DNA from: Apostichopus japonicus
Taxonomy: Eukaryota > Echinodermata > Holothuroidea > Aspidochirotida > Stichopodidae
Reading direction: 5' to 3'
Assembly (NCBI RefSeq): GCF_037975245.1
Contig: NC_092575.1
Coordinates: 3,043,001-3,107,000, forward strand
Length of the DNA stretch: 64,000 bases
A program made the position numbers and the translations under genes. Under the pieces are notes generated by a model. The model worked only from the letters and a program-made list of their open reading frames with translations, had not been told where the DNA came from and made no database searches. Below are positions 38,380 to 50,417 of the stretch, one piece after another; position 1 is the first letter of the stretch; every line of letters starts with the position of its first letter.

Positions 38380-41300
38380 TTAATCAGACGGTGGATACAA
38401 TTTAACGACCTGATCCAGACTTGTGGGATACTTAGTGATCGGACAACATCTGTGGTTTTGGACGTAATTGAAGATACACGGATAACAGAAGACAAACCTG
38501 AAAATCAACATTAAATATTAATCAACAACTAGAAAAGAAAAAAAATCATGAAAAAAAATAATATTAGTAATTACTGTAACGAAGAGAGAGAAAAAGACTG
38601 TTAGCAAACTGCAATACCTACTGCCAAAAAACCTGTGTAGGTAAAATATGTAAACAGTCAGAGTGCCTGATATTTCGATCTTAGCAGGATTTTCTTCAGA
38701 GGCAAACTGAATACTCTGAAGAAGATTTTACCAGGATCGAAACGTCAGGCCCTCCAACTTTGACGTAACGTTATAACAAAACAATGGCAATGACCTTATA
38801 AATGACGAAGAACATCATCTTAAAGGGGAACAGTTGGACTTACCCTGATGTTGATAAAGTGGTATCATTTGTTCTCTTTCTTTGGCAGAGTGGACATCTT
38901 GATTTATTTTCTGGTAAGAGATGCTTGACATCTGACTGTAGTTCATCCTAATAAATAATAATCAAAACAAAAGATTTACAAAAAGGAGTCCAATTTACAA
39001 TAAAATATTCAAGCAAAGCTTTTTAATAATTATGAATAAGTATGGAGAGAAAACTTAATTCCAATCTAATATAAATAATAATCAGAACAAAAAGATTAAA
39101 AAAAGGACAGTCCAATTTAAAATAAAACGATTACAAGAGACTTTTTTTTAATAAATATAGTCATAAATATGAGCAAGTATGGATAGAAAACTGAATTTCA
39201 AACTCATAATAAATACTTTGGTATTTTGACTATGAGGAGAATGTTACTTATGCTAGTTTAGAAATTTTCTTTGTTCTTCCAATTTTTTAATCAAAGTAAA
39301 AGTTGGATAAAGATTGACAGAAACCTAGTGTACTATATTTGTTTTCTTTTTATTTTGTTTTTTAGTTTTGACACTCTAATATTTTTCTTTGGGGTGTGGG
39401 AGGGGACTAGGATGGTATTGGCATAATATGGATACCAAACTAAGATTGGTAAACCCCAGTTTGTTTGGCCAAGAAACTGAGTTACCAAGGTCACTGGCTT
39501 GGCTCAAATCAAGGCAGAATTTCAAAGTTTATCAGTACAAATTTAATTACAGAATAAACTGTGCCTGGTGGGAGGGGGAAGGGGGCATTTTCAGAGCAAA
39601 TTTTGCCACCAGTGGCGGAGTGTCCATACAGTCAGGGGGGGGAGGGCCGATGCCCCCCTGACGGGCTCAAATGGACTGCTGCCGCCCTTTTCAGCTTTTT
39701 ACCACTTTTTACTTATTCGAGATTATTGACCTTATTGTTGCACTCTCATCTACCTATTGACATTTATCACATTTTGTTGGTGTAATTTTCTGACAAAATG
39801 GCAATGACACCTACTTATTCTTCGTTTATCTGCAAATTAGCAAGGCCCGGAAAAGGTCATTTCCAGCGATCTAGAGAAGTATCTTTACTCAAAAAATTTC
39901 TGTATGCTGAGCACCAACCTGTGGTGGCGCTCCACTTAGATAGTGTCAAAAGCGCCCCTACAGACCATTCTGACCCCCCTGACCAATACCCCTAGCTCCG
40001 CCACTGTTTGCCATCACTTACTTTTGGTGGTTGAGGTATTGGTAAAGCAGTGAAGGCTAACTGTGCCTGGTGATCTCCGTACATGTACCACCATTCTAAG
40101 AACTGTAGGAAGAATACTCCGACCGAAAGCCCCTGAGATAGGCAAAAAGCTACAAAGCCAAGAAGACTCTTTGAGCCTTGCAATAACTTCATTTGAAAAC
40201 TGGAAAGAAAGAAAACAAAGAATGACTGACTGTTTAGGAAAAAGAAAACAAATGTAAAAACAAATGTATGGCACAACATCAGTTTAAATAATGTTATCAA
40301 AAAGTTGCTAGCCTACTATTTCTAGAATGGGGTTTAAGTTTAGAGGCAAAAGCGTTTTGTTAAGTTACAGGGCCTACAAAATACAACACAGATTTTTGCA
40401 TTTTTTGTTCGATATACAAGCTTACAAGGTTTGATGGTATATTCCAGCAAAAGACAATGTTGTACGCTGGTAGCTGGAAAATCCATCTGAGTATCTTGTT
40501 TTCAAACTCTAGATGGACTTGTTTGAAAGTGAGTGAGATAGTAGCCAGATAAACTGGTCATGTTTCCAAGCCATCAGATTGCAGAAGGACTGTGAGGTTT
40601 TGTGACGTCATCATGACACATGATCTTCAATAGCACTACCTTGTATTTAAAAGTGTTGGATTGCCCTCGAGTTTGATTAGAATGTTTATATTCCTGGGAA
40701 TGTACACTGAATTCAAGGCTTTGATATAAAAACTGGATTTCAATTTTGTTTTCCCTCTGATAACAAATGATTTTCCTCTACGGTTAAATGATTGATACAT
40801 AACAAAGAAAACTTAACACATCAATGTTATAAGTCATCATCAGTTCGACCTCGGTTGACCATTATCATCATGAGGGGTAGGAGAAGTTGGCCGGACAATA
40901 ACCCTGGCATCGAGATTTCTAGTCATTTCTGTCTTCCATAAGGGTTGCTAGCTCAGACGTACTTTCAGCCCCACTGTCCTCTAGTAGGAAATGCAGGAAG
41001 GTTTTATGCCTTGCACCAGGGGTACCATGTTTTGGCTCCCAGAGAATGAACTTGTTGGCTGCTTCTTCTGGGTGTCAGTGGTAGTGACCAGGTCATTCCC
41101 TCTGCTATTGTCAAGTGCACTCCATGGTTGACCATAACACAGAGGCTTATCATTATAACTTCCACCTTCATAGCTTGTATCAGTTATGGCACTGATATAG
41201 TTTATATGTAACAGCGATAAACTAAAATGAATTATCCTAATTTGGTTTGATGCTGGACCAAAGAAAATATTTCTTTTTCCAAATCTTCACAAACATCTCC

Positions 41301-44300
41301 TTCATATTGGTTAATGATTACGGTAAGGGTTGTTCTTCCTCGCAGAAAAAGGAAGAAACCGCAAATTTTACAAAACTTTATCATTTGTGGCGCATGAAAC
41401 GTCTGTAGAAATACTTGCTGGTAATTTTTGTATTTCCGTCACAAATGTCCCGACATCTTACTAACTACACGGTACTCTGGCTTTACGATGGAAATTTTAT
41501 TTTGTCATATTTACTTACGTTGAAGGGTGGGTACCTCTTTGTGCCTTTGATACCTCCGGCAGTACATCATCAGGCGTTAGGTAAACTAATTTTAACCCTG
41601 AAAGAGAACAAGAGATTGGTCAGTTGCTCATCCAAATACAATTAAACTTTCGGTGACACTGAATACTTCGTTTGTTCCCAAGAATACTTTGACCAGCTTT
41701 AGTTGAAGAAATCTTGTGAGAAGTGGAATATAGTTATACAATTTTCATATTGATGAAAGCAGTGGTGTAGCTAGGGGCGTCAAGGGAGGGCACGTGCCCT
41801 GGGCGCCGGGTTTAGGGGGGCACTGAAATGGGAGAATGAGAGTTAAAAAAATAAGCACTTTTTTAGAAAAACATGATGAAATTGATGTATGTCTTCAGGC
41901 ATGAATATTTTCCAGTTACTAATAAGAATCTGAACTGAATGTAGTTGTTTTTATTAGCAACTTTATAGATTGTGATTTCCTTTCAGTCCATTTTGACCGT
42001 TTTCTCTTTCTTTTTATTATTCTGTTCTGTATTCTGTAATGACTACATGTCACAGAAATTTCGGGTACTTCAGTATACAGTTCCAAGGCAGTTTTTCGAA
42101 AGGTGGAAATATCATAGGTGGAAATATCATAGGCGTAGGAGCATAATTTGATTTAGGGGGGGGGGGGCTGTAACAACTTGCCCGAAAAATGTAACCAACA
42201 ATTTTTGCGCGCTTCGCGCGCAATTTATTTTTCTTTCAGTAGTGGGGGCGCACTTTTCTACTCTTGCACCCGGCGCCAAAACCTCTAGCTACGCCACTGA
42301 ATGAAAGCCAACTTAAATTTATGTATAACAACAGAATAGTTATGTTACCTGACAAATGCATATACGGTGAATGGCAGTTTATACCCTGGAATAAGTACCT
42401 CATTTGATAAAGAAGGAATGTACCCTGTAGATCAAAGGAAGAGGAATTAATGCAGACGACATATACGGTGTGATTTCAAACAAAGTTTGCTGGTTATCTT
42501 GGGAATGACTCTGATATCTTGTAAGATATGTTTTACAAACATCAAAAGTTACTTTTTCAATAATGTTTTAAATAAATTTATCACAGAGTGTAAAAGTGTG
42601 ACTGTTTGCATTTACTTTAGATAAATAATAAATATGACTTGTGGAACAGGAATACTCTTCTCCCCGTAGTAACAGTTTCCGTACATGAGCCTGTAACCCC
42701 ACCCAATGTACAAAACAGTATAACCATGATTTTCCCAAACGATATGGAGCAGACTTTGTTCTTCTTTGAAAATGCATTGTTTGGTGGTAAAGACATACAA
42801 TCATTGGTGTACAATATTCACATTGTATACTTACATAATTCACCATTTTGTATAGGCAGGAAACAACCCCTGTCTATCCCTTGCCTGTGCGACCCCATTC
42901 TACCCCACCTCTACCTCTACCTCTACCTACCCCACCTCTCATCCATCCCTACCGTACTCCTTCCATGGGTCGTCCCCACCCCCTTGTGCAAATATATTCA
43001 GGACCTTATGAAGTTTGGCAGTAGGTGGGTACAAACAGTTTAAAGTGCTCACCTCCCAAGACATGTGAATGAATGGATATATTCTTATGTACACCCTCTG
43101 GAATTTTTGCATTCCACTTTGATTTGACCAACTGCCAGATCTTGATCCTTCTTTCCATTTTGCAAACAACTTATCCAGTTTGAGTTTAATGAAGGGTACG
43201 AAAACCTGCCAAAATAAGGAAAATATTATTTTAAACTTTTCACAAGACATATAAAAAAAAACACTATTAAAAAAGAAAACATATTTTTAATCGAGAAAAT
43301 CATTCAAATGAATTTGTGTAAATATTGCATTTAAATGAATAAAACAAGTACTGTTTTGTTTCTTTGAAAATAAATGACCAAAACTTGACTGGTCAGTGAA
43401 GCACATTCAAGTAAACTAATATTAAAAAATATTAAATCTTGAACTAGCTAAAAACATTTCTGAATATTGTTTTCATTTTATGGGTTTTGAGAATAAACTC
43501 AACCTCTGATATCTAATGGGTGAGATTTTACTTCTATGGAGAGTGGGGGGTGGGGGAGTGGGGATTGGAGCTGGTGGGTATGTATAAGTGCTCAAAAACA
43601 AGGTGATGGCAGGCTTTCATCATATGCAAACAGGGCTTTTCACTCAATTTCTTACAAAGGAACTTGTAATACACATAGGTTTCAATAGGTATATGACTTC
43701 AATTCAGCATTCTCCAGCTTACACATGGATGTAAATATTTGACTTGTAAAATTAGTGCTTGTAGGACGGCATTCACAGCGTAAAAATGGCACTTTATAAT
43801 ATACAATATACTGTCTTTGAAACGACATGTAACAACATCTGAAGAAGTTTTTGACATTTTCCTCCCACTGTTGGAAACATTATTTACCACTCAAAAGGGT
43901 CACACACGCAACTACGCACACTCTAATTAAATCCCTGGTAAATGAGCAGCTCAGTTCATGCGGGAAATTAAATTTGACTTACCAAAAAGGCAAGGGATTT
44001 TAAGTGTTCTCTTCTGCTCAATTTGTTAACAGACGGACCTGAACACTTTATAGGCACTCTTTTCATTCCATAAAAATTCTCTGAGAAAGAGCCATCTGAA
44101 ACAGAACAGAAGATATTTTCTTGACTTTGATATATTCAATTTTGAACAAGAAAAAGATGTGACTATTAAAGAATTACAAATTATTTGTAATTCTTTGATG
44201 ATTCAAATTACAGATCTGTTCCAATGTCATAGATTAAGTTATACTAATCTGGAAACATGTGGAGTTATTTGTGTACCATAGGGTGGGTGCATTGCTACAA

Positions 44301-45400
44301 ATGCATTCATAGCTTCATTGTATACCCAATAATGAAATCAATATTATGAGGTTAAGAAATCATTTGCAGATATTTGGAGAAATTTTCAAATAGGTCAAGT
44401 TATTTCTTCCCTCTCTACATTTTGTCCTCCCAATTTTTTAGGGGCCCCTCAGTCTGGGACCCTGGGTCTGGGTCCACCTCGAACAATGGTTAATTTGGTC
44501 ATACATCAAGTTTTGTTTTGAGGGATAAATTAATGGACTGTGTTGTGAGATTCATATCACAATATATTTCATGTTCAAATGGATTTGTGGAGTGCAATAC
44601 TATACATTGATAAACACAATGTAGATTCTTGAAACTTCCACATACTTACTGGTCTTAGCTAGAAAGTAATTTTGCAAAATCAGATCTAGGAGCGCATAAA
44701 TTTCATCACCATAGCGAAACATCCACCCATAACTACCAGGATTCTTTTCAGCAATAAACTGTAATGGCGAAAGGAAAAGTACAGAAGCTGGTTGAATAAT
44801 TGGTTATATTACTAAATAAACACATCTCTTGGCATTATTCAGAAATTTTTTTTTAGGAAACTTTTGCCTGCTTCCCAGGTGACAGGTTGCAACTCAGTAT
44901 TGTGTATGAAAAGCACATTGAAGGCTATCATAGATATACTCTTAGTCTCTTACCACTGAGTGGAAGATGGAGAGAAGAGCCATTAGGATTATAATCACTG
45001 GCTTAATATATAAATGAAACATGAATTTAATATTGAACTTCCAACTAGGAGCCTATACTCTGCTACTGCAGGTTAGGGGCACAGTCTGCCAGCCTAGTAT
45101 AGTAGGGAAGCTTCTGATTGGGTATAGTGGTATGATGCTTGCCTTTTATCACGTACAGCACATTACAGGTAACTAATGCAGTTTCTTCAGGGCACAAATG
45201 GGAGCCACTGTTGGGTATATGGTGTAAAATTTGATCAATTCACAGACAATTGGGTCCTATTTGTAACTTTTACAAACCTTTAAGAAGTGACTGAGAGCAG
45301 GTCTCAAGGTTGCTGTTAAACTCTCCTGAGCCAAAACCTCAAAGAAGGAAGGTCTTGCTTGGTCAGCCACGGATGTCAAATGAGCTGCATATTCAGCCAT
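38380..45400 (-). CDS. PEX12: Peroxisome biogenesis factor 12 (RING-type peroxin)
   Basis: Nine coding exons: 45278-45400, 44650-44758, 43983-44095, 43053-43205, 42349-42424, 41519-41597, 40022-40199, 38844-38947, 38380-38497. They total 1053 nt and 350 aa (human about 359), with continuous phase and GT-AG junctions. The N-terminus has [12 protein letters not shown] and [10 protein letters not shown]; then [27 protein letters not shown] and, before the [20 protein letters not shown], a PEX12 hallmark membrane segment. The C-terminal RING-like part has [12 protein letters not shown], then FCYPCIF and CCPITKYPT, the reduced cysteine pattern usual for PEX12. By family it is an integral peroxisomal membrane protein that forms the PEX2-PEX10-PEX12 ubiquitin ligase, which recycles the import receptor PEX5. 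An AG acceptor 21 bases before the ATG suggests a further upstream 5' UTR exon. A transposon ends 16 bp from the exon 7 coding end without damaging the GTAAGT donor. Confidence 0.95.
38664..38755. repeat. Short foldback sequence
   Basis: Inverted arms: GCCTGATATTTCGATCTTAG then CAGGATTTTCTTCAGAG on the left; CTCTGAAGAAGATTTTACCA then GGATCGAAACGTCAGGC on the right. They are separated by about 14 bp. The arms match the larger foldback at 63161-63506. It is in intron 8 of PEX12. Confidence 0.82.
39610..40006. mobile_element. Short inverted-repeat transposon, family 1, third copy
   Basis: It begins CAGTGGCGGAGTGTCC and ends CTAGCTCCGCCACTG. Flanking 8-mers are TTTGCCAC (39602-39609) and TTTGCCAT (40007-40014). 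The body matches 21025-21417 in the same direction (shared TCATCTACCTATTGACATTT or close). It is inserted in PEX12 intron 7, leaving only 15 bp between the element and exon 7 (40022-40199). Confidence 0.9.
40919..41075 (-). pseudogene. Decayed LINE-type C-terminal coding fragment
   Basis: A minus-strand frame reads [20 protein letters not shown], then a short helix-like stretch with LLEDSGAES and [11 protein letters not shown], and a TAG stop. The pattern (LW-P-HG, an R-rich turn, KTF, then D(T/S)G and a final M-DR motif) is typical of the region after the reverse transcriptase in many animal non-LTR retrotransposons. Only about 50 codons remain. It is in PEX12 intron 6 and not part of PEX12. 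Confidence 0.6.
41760..42299. mobile_element. Short inverted-repeat transposon, family 4 (CAGTGGYGTAGCTAG ends)
   Basis: It begins CAGTGGTGTAGCTAGGGG and ends CTCTAGCTACGCCACTG. Flanking 8-mers are GATGAAAG and AATGAAAG (7 of 8). Inside, near 42131-42235, is a piece of family 3 (CATAGGCGTAGGAGC, then GGGCTGTAACAACTTGCCCG). It is in PEX12 intron 5, with its right end 49 bp from exon 5 (42349-42424). No coding capacity. Confidence 0.87.
42131..42235. mobile_element. Truncated family 3 element nested in family 4
   Basis: CATAGGCGTAGGAGCATAAT, a G-run, then CTGTAACAACTTGCCCGAAA match the left end of the family 3 elements at 26667-27019 and the inverse of 48744-49128. The opposite end is missing; the sequence passes into a GCGCGCTTCGCGCGC palindrome. 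It is either an incomplete insertion or a chimaeric element. Confidence 0.65.
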
Positions 45401-47454
45401 GACTTTTGTGTACTTTCAAACTAGCAAGAAAGTAATACAAACAAAATATGATATCTACTGAGATATAATGCAATGATACCAAATTTAACTTCAAATCTAG
45501 GCCTACTAATTGTAAGATACATGTGAGACTTTTTCCCACTTTAAAAAATGACCTGGAAGGCAGTCATTTTCCAATTTACTATAATAAGAAGCAACTTCAC
45601 AGTAGATGAAGATACTTGTTCTTTACTCCACAACAAGGAAAACTCATGATCTGGGAGTTGTTTAACGAATTTCGAAACATTATATCTGATGGAACAGGAG
45701 GAGCGACTTGGCCAAGAATGGTCTGCATGTGCTAACGTTGAGTAGTCCATATCTCTATGCGACACACAACGCCAACACAGTAATATTACTCAGCCTACAC
45801 TTCACACCGTACACAACAACACATTACATGGTAACAAGACCCCGCCTGACTTCATCCGTGTTACTGAGTGGATGACAAAAGCAACTTAAAGATAACGGGT
45901 TTGCTCCCACTGTCGGGTGGAACAGATAAGCAACAGTGTTAGCAGTACCTTACAGATGTTTGGTGTACCATACCACAAAACCATTCCAACTAAGTTAGAT
46001 TTTGTTTACTTCAAATTCAACTTTGTCCCGTTTTCCTACATCGGTGCGCAATAACGTGAGGTAATATACTGGTTGCGCGAAACTTGCATTGTAGCGCTTG
46101 TTATTGTTATGCAATTCTTAAGCCTAGGCTAAGTAGCCTAACTCTGTAATAGGCTATGTTAAATGCTGTTAAGTCTTGGTAGACCAAGATGAATAGATGA
46201 TATTCAAGGGCCATGTTTTTCGGCCAACGTTGAAAGCGATTCTTTTCCACTTAAGTGTTCATTATAATCTTCTTCAATTTTAGGTGTTCTGGTTCATTAT
46301 TGAGAATATATCACTTGTTAAAACTATCTTGGTCTTTCTGGAAAAGCTATTCTATAATTTATTAAACTTAGCAAGACCAAATAAGTATGTTATCCGACCT
46401 TGCCTACCCAGTCGAGCCTCTAGCCTTACTTGCATTTCATTCCAGTTGAGCGGTGGAAATGAAAATTTCAGATGGCATGAAACATTTTGTTCATATACCA
46501 TATTTTAGTTTGATTAAGCTTCTACCAGGATATTTATACAATATAATGGTATACTCTTGAAAACAGAAGATTCAAAGCACGACTTGTTACCATATATAAA
46601 GAGACTCATGGCCTGATCCCAAGCAACATAAATAACCTTCTTGAAGACAAAGAAAAACCAACTACACGTCAATCTCACAGTTTGAATTATAAAATTCCTC
46701 AAGCTCAAAAGAACTGTTATAAATATTCACTTTATCCTCGCACCATTCCTCAGTGGAACGCACTCCCACCTGATCTAAAATCAGCACCAAACACCGCCTC
46801 CTTCAAGTTAATGCTGGGAAGTCAGCAGCACCATTAGCCAGCTTGGAGGACTGCACGTCAACAGCCACATCAGGGGCGATTTGTGCAGTATTACACCAAG
46901 ACCAAGACCAAGACCTACCCTATACTTAATGCTTGGCCTCTAGCCTAGGCTAATTGTCATCGTCAAGTTGAGACAGATTAGAATCAGCACTCTAGCGCAG
47001 AAGTTGTTTCACTGATAAAGATGGCAGTTTGGCGAGTACAGCATTGGGTACTAGGCCTCCGTGATAAATTTGTATTGCATAATATAACATTGTTTGATTT
47101 ATTTCCTTTAAGATTAGGTTTGCCTAGAAATGGCTAATGTTATTCACCTGAAAATCAGAAAAATATTGAACTCACTTTTCCCTAATCATCTGTTAAGATA
47201 AAATCTTTATTCTTCCAGCATTTGTATGAACAATGAGGGTGGGCTTCTGTTTTCATCCAGTTGCAAGTCAAAGTATTAAGTAACTACATTCATTGTGTGC
47301 CCTATCACTATGTATTCAGCTTTCTCTACTTCATTCTGTGAAAAAAACTCTTGTGTTTCATTCCAAACAGAAGATAGTCCTGCCTTGCTGTCTAAGACGA
47401 TTTCATCATTTATGATAATTGTGTATCCGTGGCTATTTGAATAGAAGAGTAACA
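45401..47454. other. Spacer between the divergent PEX12 and MED21 genes
   Basis: 2,054 bp between two start codons pointing away from each other. An AG acceptor (TTCTTGCTAG) 21 bp upstream of the PEX12 ATG suggests a non-coding first exon somewhere in 45440-46050. The LINE 3' fragment at 46547-46920 lies between, so the two promoters are probably separate. No TATA box or initiator was firm enough to mark. Confidence 0.55.
46547..46920 (+). pseudogene. LINE reverse-transcriptase C-terminus and 3' tail
   Basis: A plus-strand frame of 97 codons (46547-46837) reads WYTLENRRFKARLVTIYKET, then RQSHSLNYKIPQAQKN and FYPRTIPQWNALPPDL, ending FKLML and TAG. The order LE-RR-(6)-L-YK, TR-H, and PRT---WN-LP-D--------FK is the classic end of CR1/L2/Jockey-type LINE ORF2 proteins. 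After the stop comes a short 3' UTR and a CCAAGA repeat (about 46893-46915), like LINE 3' tail repeats. It is a 5'-truncated dead copy. Confidence 0.8.
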
Positions 47455-50075
47455 ATGTCGGATCGTGTCACCCAGCTCCAGGATGCTGTTAACCAGGTTT
47501 GTTGCATGAATTGTACTTTAAAATTTGAAACCCTGGTATCAAGTTTTCTCCTTTTGATGAGTTTTCAAGAGAATAATGAAGCAGGCATACTCTTCTTTCC
47601 CATCACCACTCTCTCCCTCAAGACTGCTTCTTGAATGCCCCCAACTAAACAACAACGGTATACCATAGGCAAAGTACCAATGGTTTACCAAGCAACCCCT
47701 TTGACAATCACTAATAAAAGGCAATGGAATCACAAAAAATCTCTTCAAATCTCAATTCACAAGCCAGATATGCCAAAACCCAGCCTCTGGTCAACACCAC
47801 TTCAAGCTTCAAGCAAGGTGAATTACTTGCTTTTGGTTGAGAGAACCTTGCTCCGGTTTGCTTTCAGATGGGAAGGTTATCACTTGGCTGGAACGTTTCT
47901 ATATTCAGATATGTATCAGATGCCATCTTGTCAGAACTGAGTCTTAATGGAACTAAATTCCCAATCTCCAATGAAAACTCTTAGGGTAAAAAACATCCAG
48001 AGGTATCTCTAATTTGATCATAATGTTATTGTGAGCAGTCAGTATTCAATTTGCTTTTGAAGCATTATATTTTTTACTTTTTTTGCTCATAGATGGCAGA
48101 GCACTTCTGTAACAGTATAGGGGTTCTCCAGCAGAATGCCACACCTTCCAAGTTCCAGCCACCAGAGAAGCAAGGTAATATATCTGCTCTTGTTGATTCT
48201 AACACTCGATTATATTATTTTTATTTGTTTGTTTCTTACCTTGATTGTTTCTTCTTTTTTTAAAGTTATTAATCCTAAATTAATTCAATAATAAAAGGAT
48301 TCAAATTAGTATTGTTCCTTATTTCTCTGTTTCGTTATTCATCACTCCTGATGAAATATAATAATTACCCCAGGTTAAGATCAGGACTAATTCAAGCGGT
48401 GAAAGTACATCAAATTTGTCTTTGAATCTTCCAAATTCTTTCCTGCTTTTCTCATACCTAACACCTTGAAATGTAACTCCCTTCCTGAAAAATGATTAGT
48501 TGATAAACAATAAGAGTATGTAAGATCACCTGCAATCAATTGGCAGAATATGTGCTAGAGGGACATACAACACCCTCCCTCCCACCCCCCCCCCCACAAC
48601 CCACTCCCCCTTCAGTTTAGAAACTATAAGTTTATAGAGCATTTAAAAGCTATTTTGATAGTTGTATATAATTATTTTCTAATGTTAATAGTGATATATG
48701 GACAGATATCGCACACACTCCCCCAAACATATTTCACCCAGCTCATAGGCATAAGAGGCAGGGGGGTGGGGGGCTGCAGCCCCACCCCCAATCAAAACTT
48801 TTTGTGAAAATTCGGGCAATATGCTGAGAATTTTTCGGGCACCTACTGAAAGAAAAATAATTTGCAAGTTGTCTTTCAATGGTTAAACTGATATTATTAT
48901 TATCATGATTATTGTAACGACTTCCCCAATAATTATAACCAATATGGAAGGGTAATAACACAGAAAATGATTGTATATTATTGGCATGTGATGTAATAAC
49001 CGATGAATGCCTATATGATATGCACATTAACATGTAGAACGCGTGCGGAGCAGGCGAAAAAGTTTGGTTATATTTTTCGGGCAAGTCGTTACAGCCCCAC
49101 CAAATCAAATAAGGCTCCTACCCCTATGATCCAGCTCCATCAAGTCCGTCAGTGCTTACGCACATGACCATCGACACAATGAAAGGAAAGTTTACCTTTC
49201 AGTAATATATTTTGGCTTCCCAGGTACTGCAGACGCACCAGCTGTGCAGGATGACTTCACTCAGTTGTTTGCTCAACTCATCGCAAGAACGGCCAAAGAT
49301 ATTGACGTTTTGATAGAATCATTACCTAGCGAGGAACTAACCACAGAACTCCAGGTAAAAGCTTGTGTTTATGTTTTATGAGCCTTGTGCCAGCTGTACG
49401 AGCAATTTATTGATTTTGTCATGATTTGTTCATCACTGCAAGTATGGCAGAGACCATGTTAACTTAGGGAAATTCCAAAATCTCAGATATTGAGTCCTTG
49501 GAATGACCTTGAGAGATGACAAAGGACAAAGGCAGGGAGGAGTGAACACTTGCAAATACAGCAAAAGCCTGCTTCATGTCAGGAATTGGAAGTTTCAGAC
49601 AGTGAGACCTAAGATTGTAACAAAATGTGACTAGGGATGAATTCAGTACTTTGAGGTGTGGAGGGGAAGAAGGGGGCAAGTAGATAAGGTGGGGGGGCAG
49701 GGGGGTTGAAGTGAGTGTACCTTGTATTGCCGGTTTAAATACCGACTTCATGGCGGAACAATTCTTTCTGATTTCAAACCTTCAACCGACTCGAGAAAAA
49801 TGTCAAAAATTCTAAATTTTCACGAGTGGCGAAAGTGTACCATGAAACTTGACATTCTTGAATCTTATTCTTCTCTGTAGAATACCAGCTTGAAGAAACT
49901 GGAACAGGAGAACAAAGAAGCTGCACAGCGACTCAGCGATTTGGTGAAACGAGGAGATACACTACTCCTGAGAATACAAGAAGCCTTGAGCGAGATTGCA
50001 GAAGCCCAACTCAGGACTAAAAGCTCCATCACGAGTAAAAGCAGCAACTCGAAACTGCCAGACAACGGAACTTAA
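47455..50075 (+). CDS. MED21: Mediator of RNA polymerase II transcription subunit 21
   Basis: Four coding exons: 47455-47496, 48093-48174, 49224-49354, 49881-50075. They join to 450 nt and 149 aa (human 144). The start [14 protein letters not shown] and the following [18 protein letters not shown] are the conserved MED21/SRB7 N-terminus; exon 3 carries [20 protein letters not shown] and exon 4 the heptad-like helix [19 protein letters not shown]. By family knowledge MED21 forms a long coiled-coil heterodimer with MED7 in the middle module of nuclear Mediator. Junctions are GT-AG with phases 0, 1, 0. It is transcribed away from PEX12, with 2,054 bp between the two start codons, so a shared promoter region is possible but not shown. 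Intron 2 holds a short transposon (48744-49128). An AATAAA lies 337 nt after the stop. Confidence 0.96.
48744..49128. mobile_element. Short inverted-repeat transposon, family 3, second copy
   Basis: It begins CATAGGCATAAGAGGC and ends GGCTCCTACCCCTATG. Flanking 8-mers are ACCCAGCT (48736-48743) and ATCCAGCT (49129-49136). It is the reverse complement of 26667-27019 in its body (shared AATATGCTGAGAATTTTTCG). It is in MED21 intron 2, 95 bp before exon 3. Confidence 0.88.
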
Positions 50076-50411
50076 AAGAGACCTATATTGTACACCTTTT
50101 GGAAGCAAAACAAAAGTATTTTGTGGGGAAACTTTGGAAAGCTACTCCTAGGTTTGCCACAAGGCAGTTGGAGAGGCTGACATTAGAATGAGGGCGCCAT
50201 TTAAAATGCCACATCATGTGAGTAATGAACGGCAGTTTATGTTTGTGGCAGAGCGGTGGTGGATGCTTATCAGTTTGTTAAACACGAAGGTGGTGGCTGC
50301 CTGGTAAGTTGAGATTGGAGCAGTGCAAGCTGACGAGAAAGTACATCAGGCCGAGCGAGGTATTTTGGGGGAGAATTCTTCTTAACAATTCTGAAGTACT
50401 GTTTGTAGTGC

Positions 50412-50417
50412 AATAAA
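50412..50417 (+). terminator. Candidate polyadenylation signal of MED21
   Basis: AATAAA 337 nt after the MED21 stop. A second AATAAA at 51704-51709, beyond the TTAA element, could serve a longer transcript. Confidence 0.55.

Noticed and set aside
42568-42846. PEX12 exon in the overlapping minus-strand frames here
   Set aside because: None of the three frames matches the expected PEX12 segment. The true exon, encoding [14 protein letters not shown] and [10 protein letters not shown], is at 42349-42424 with good splice sites and correct phase.
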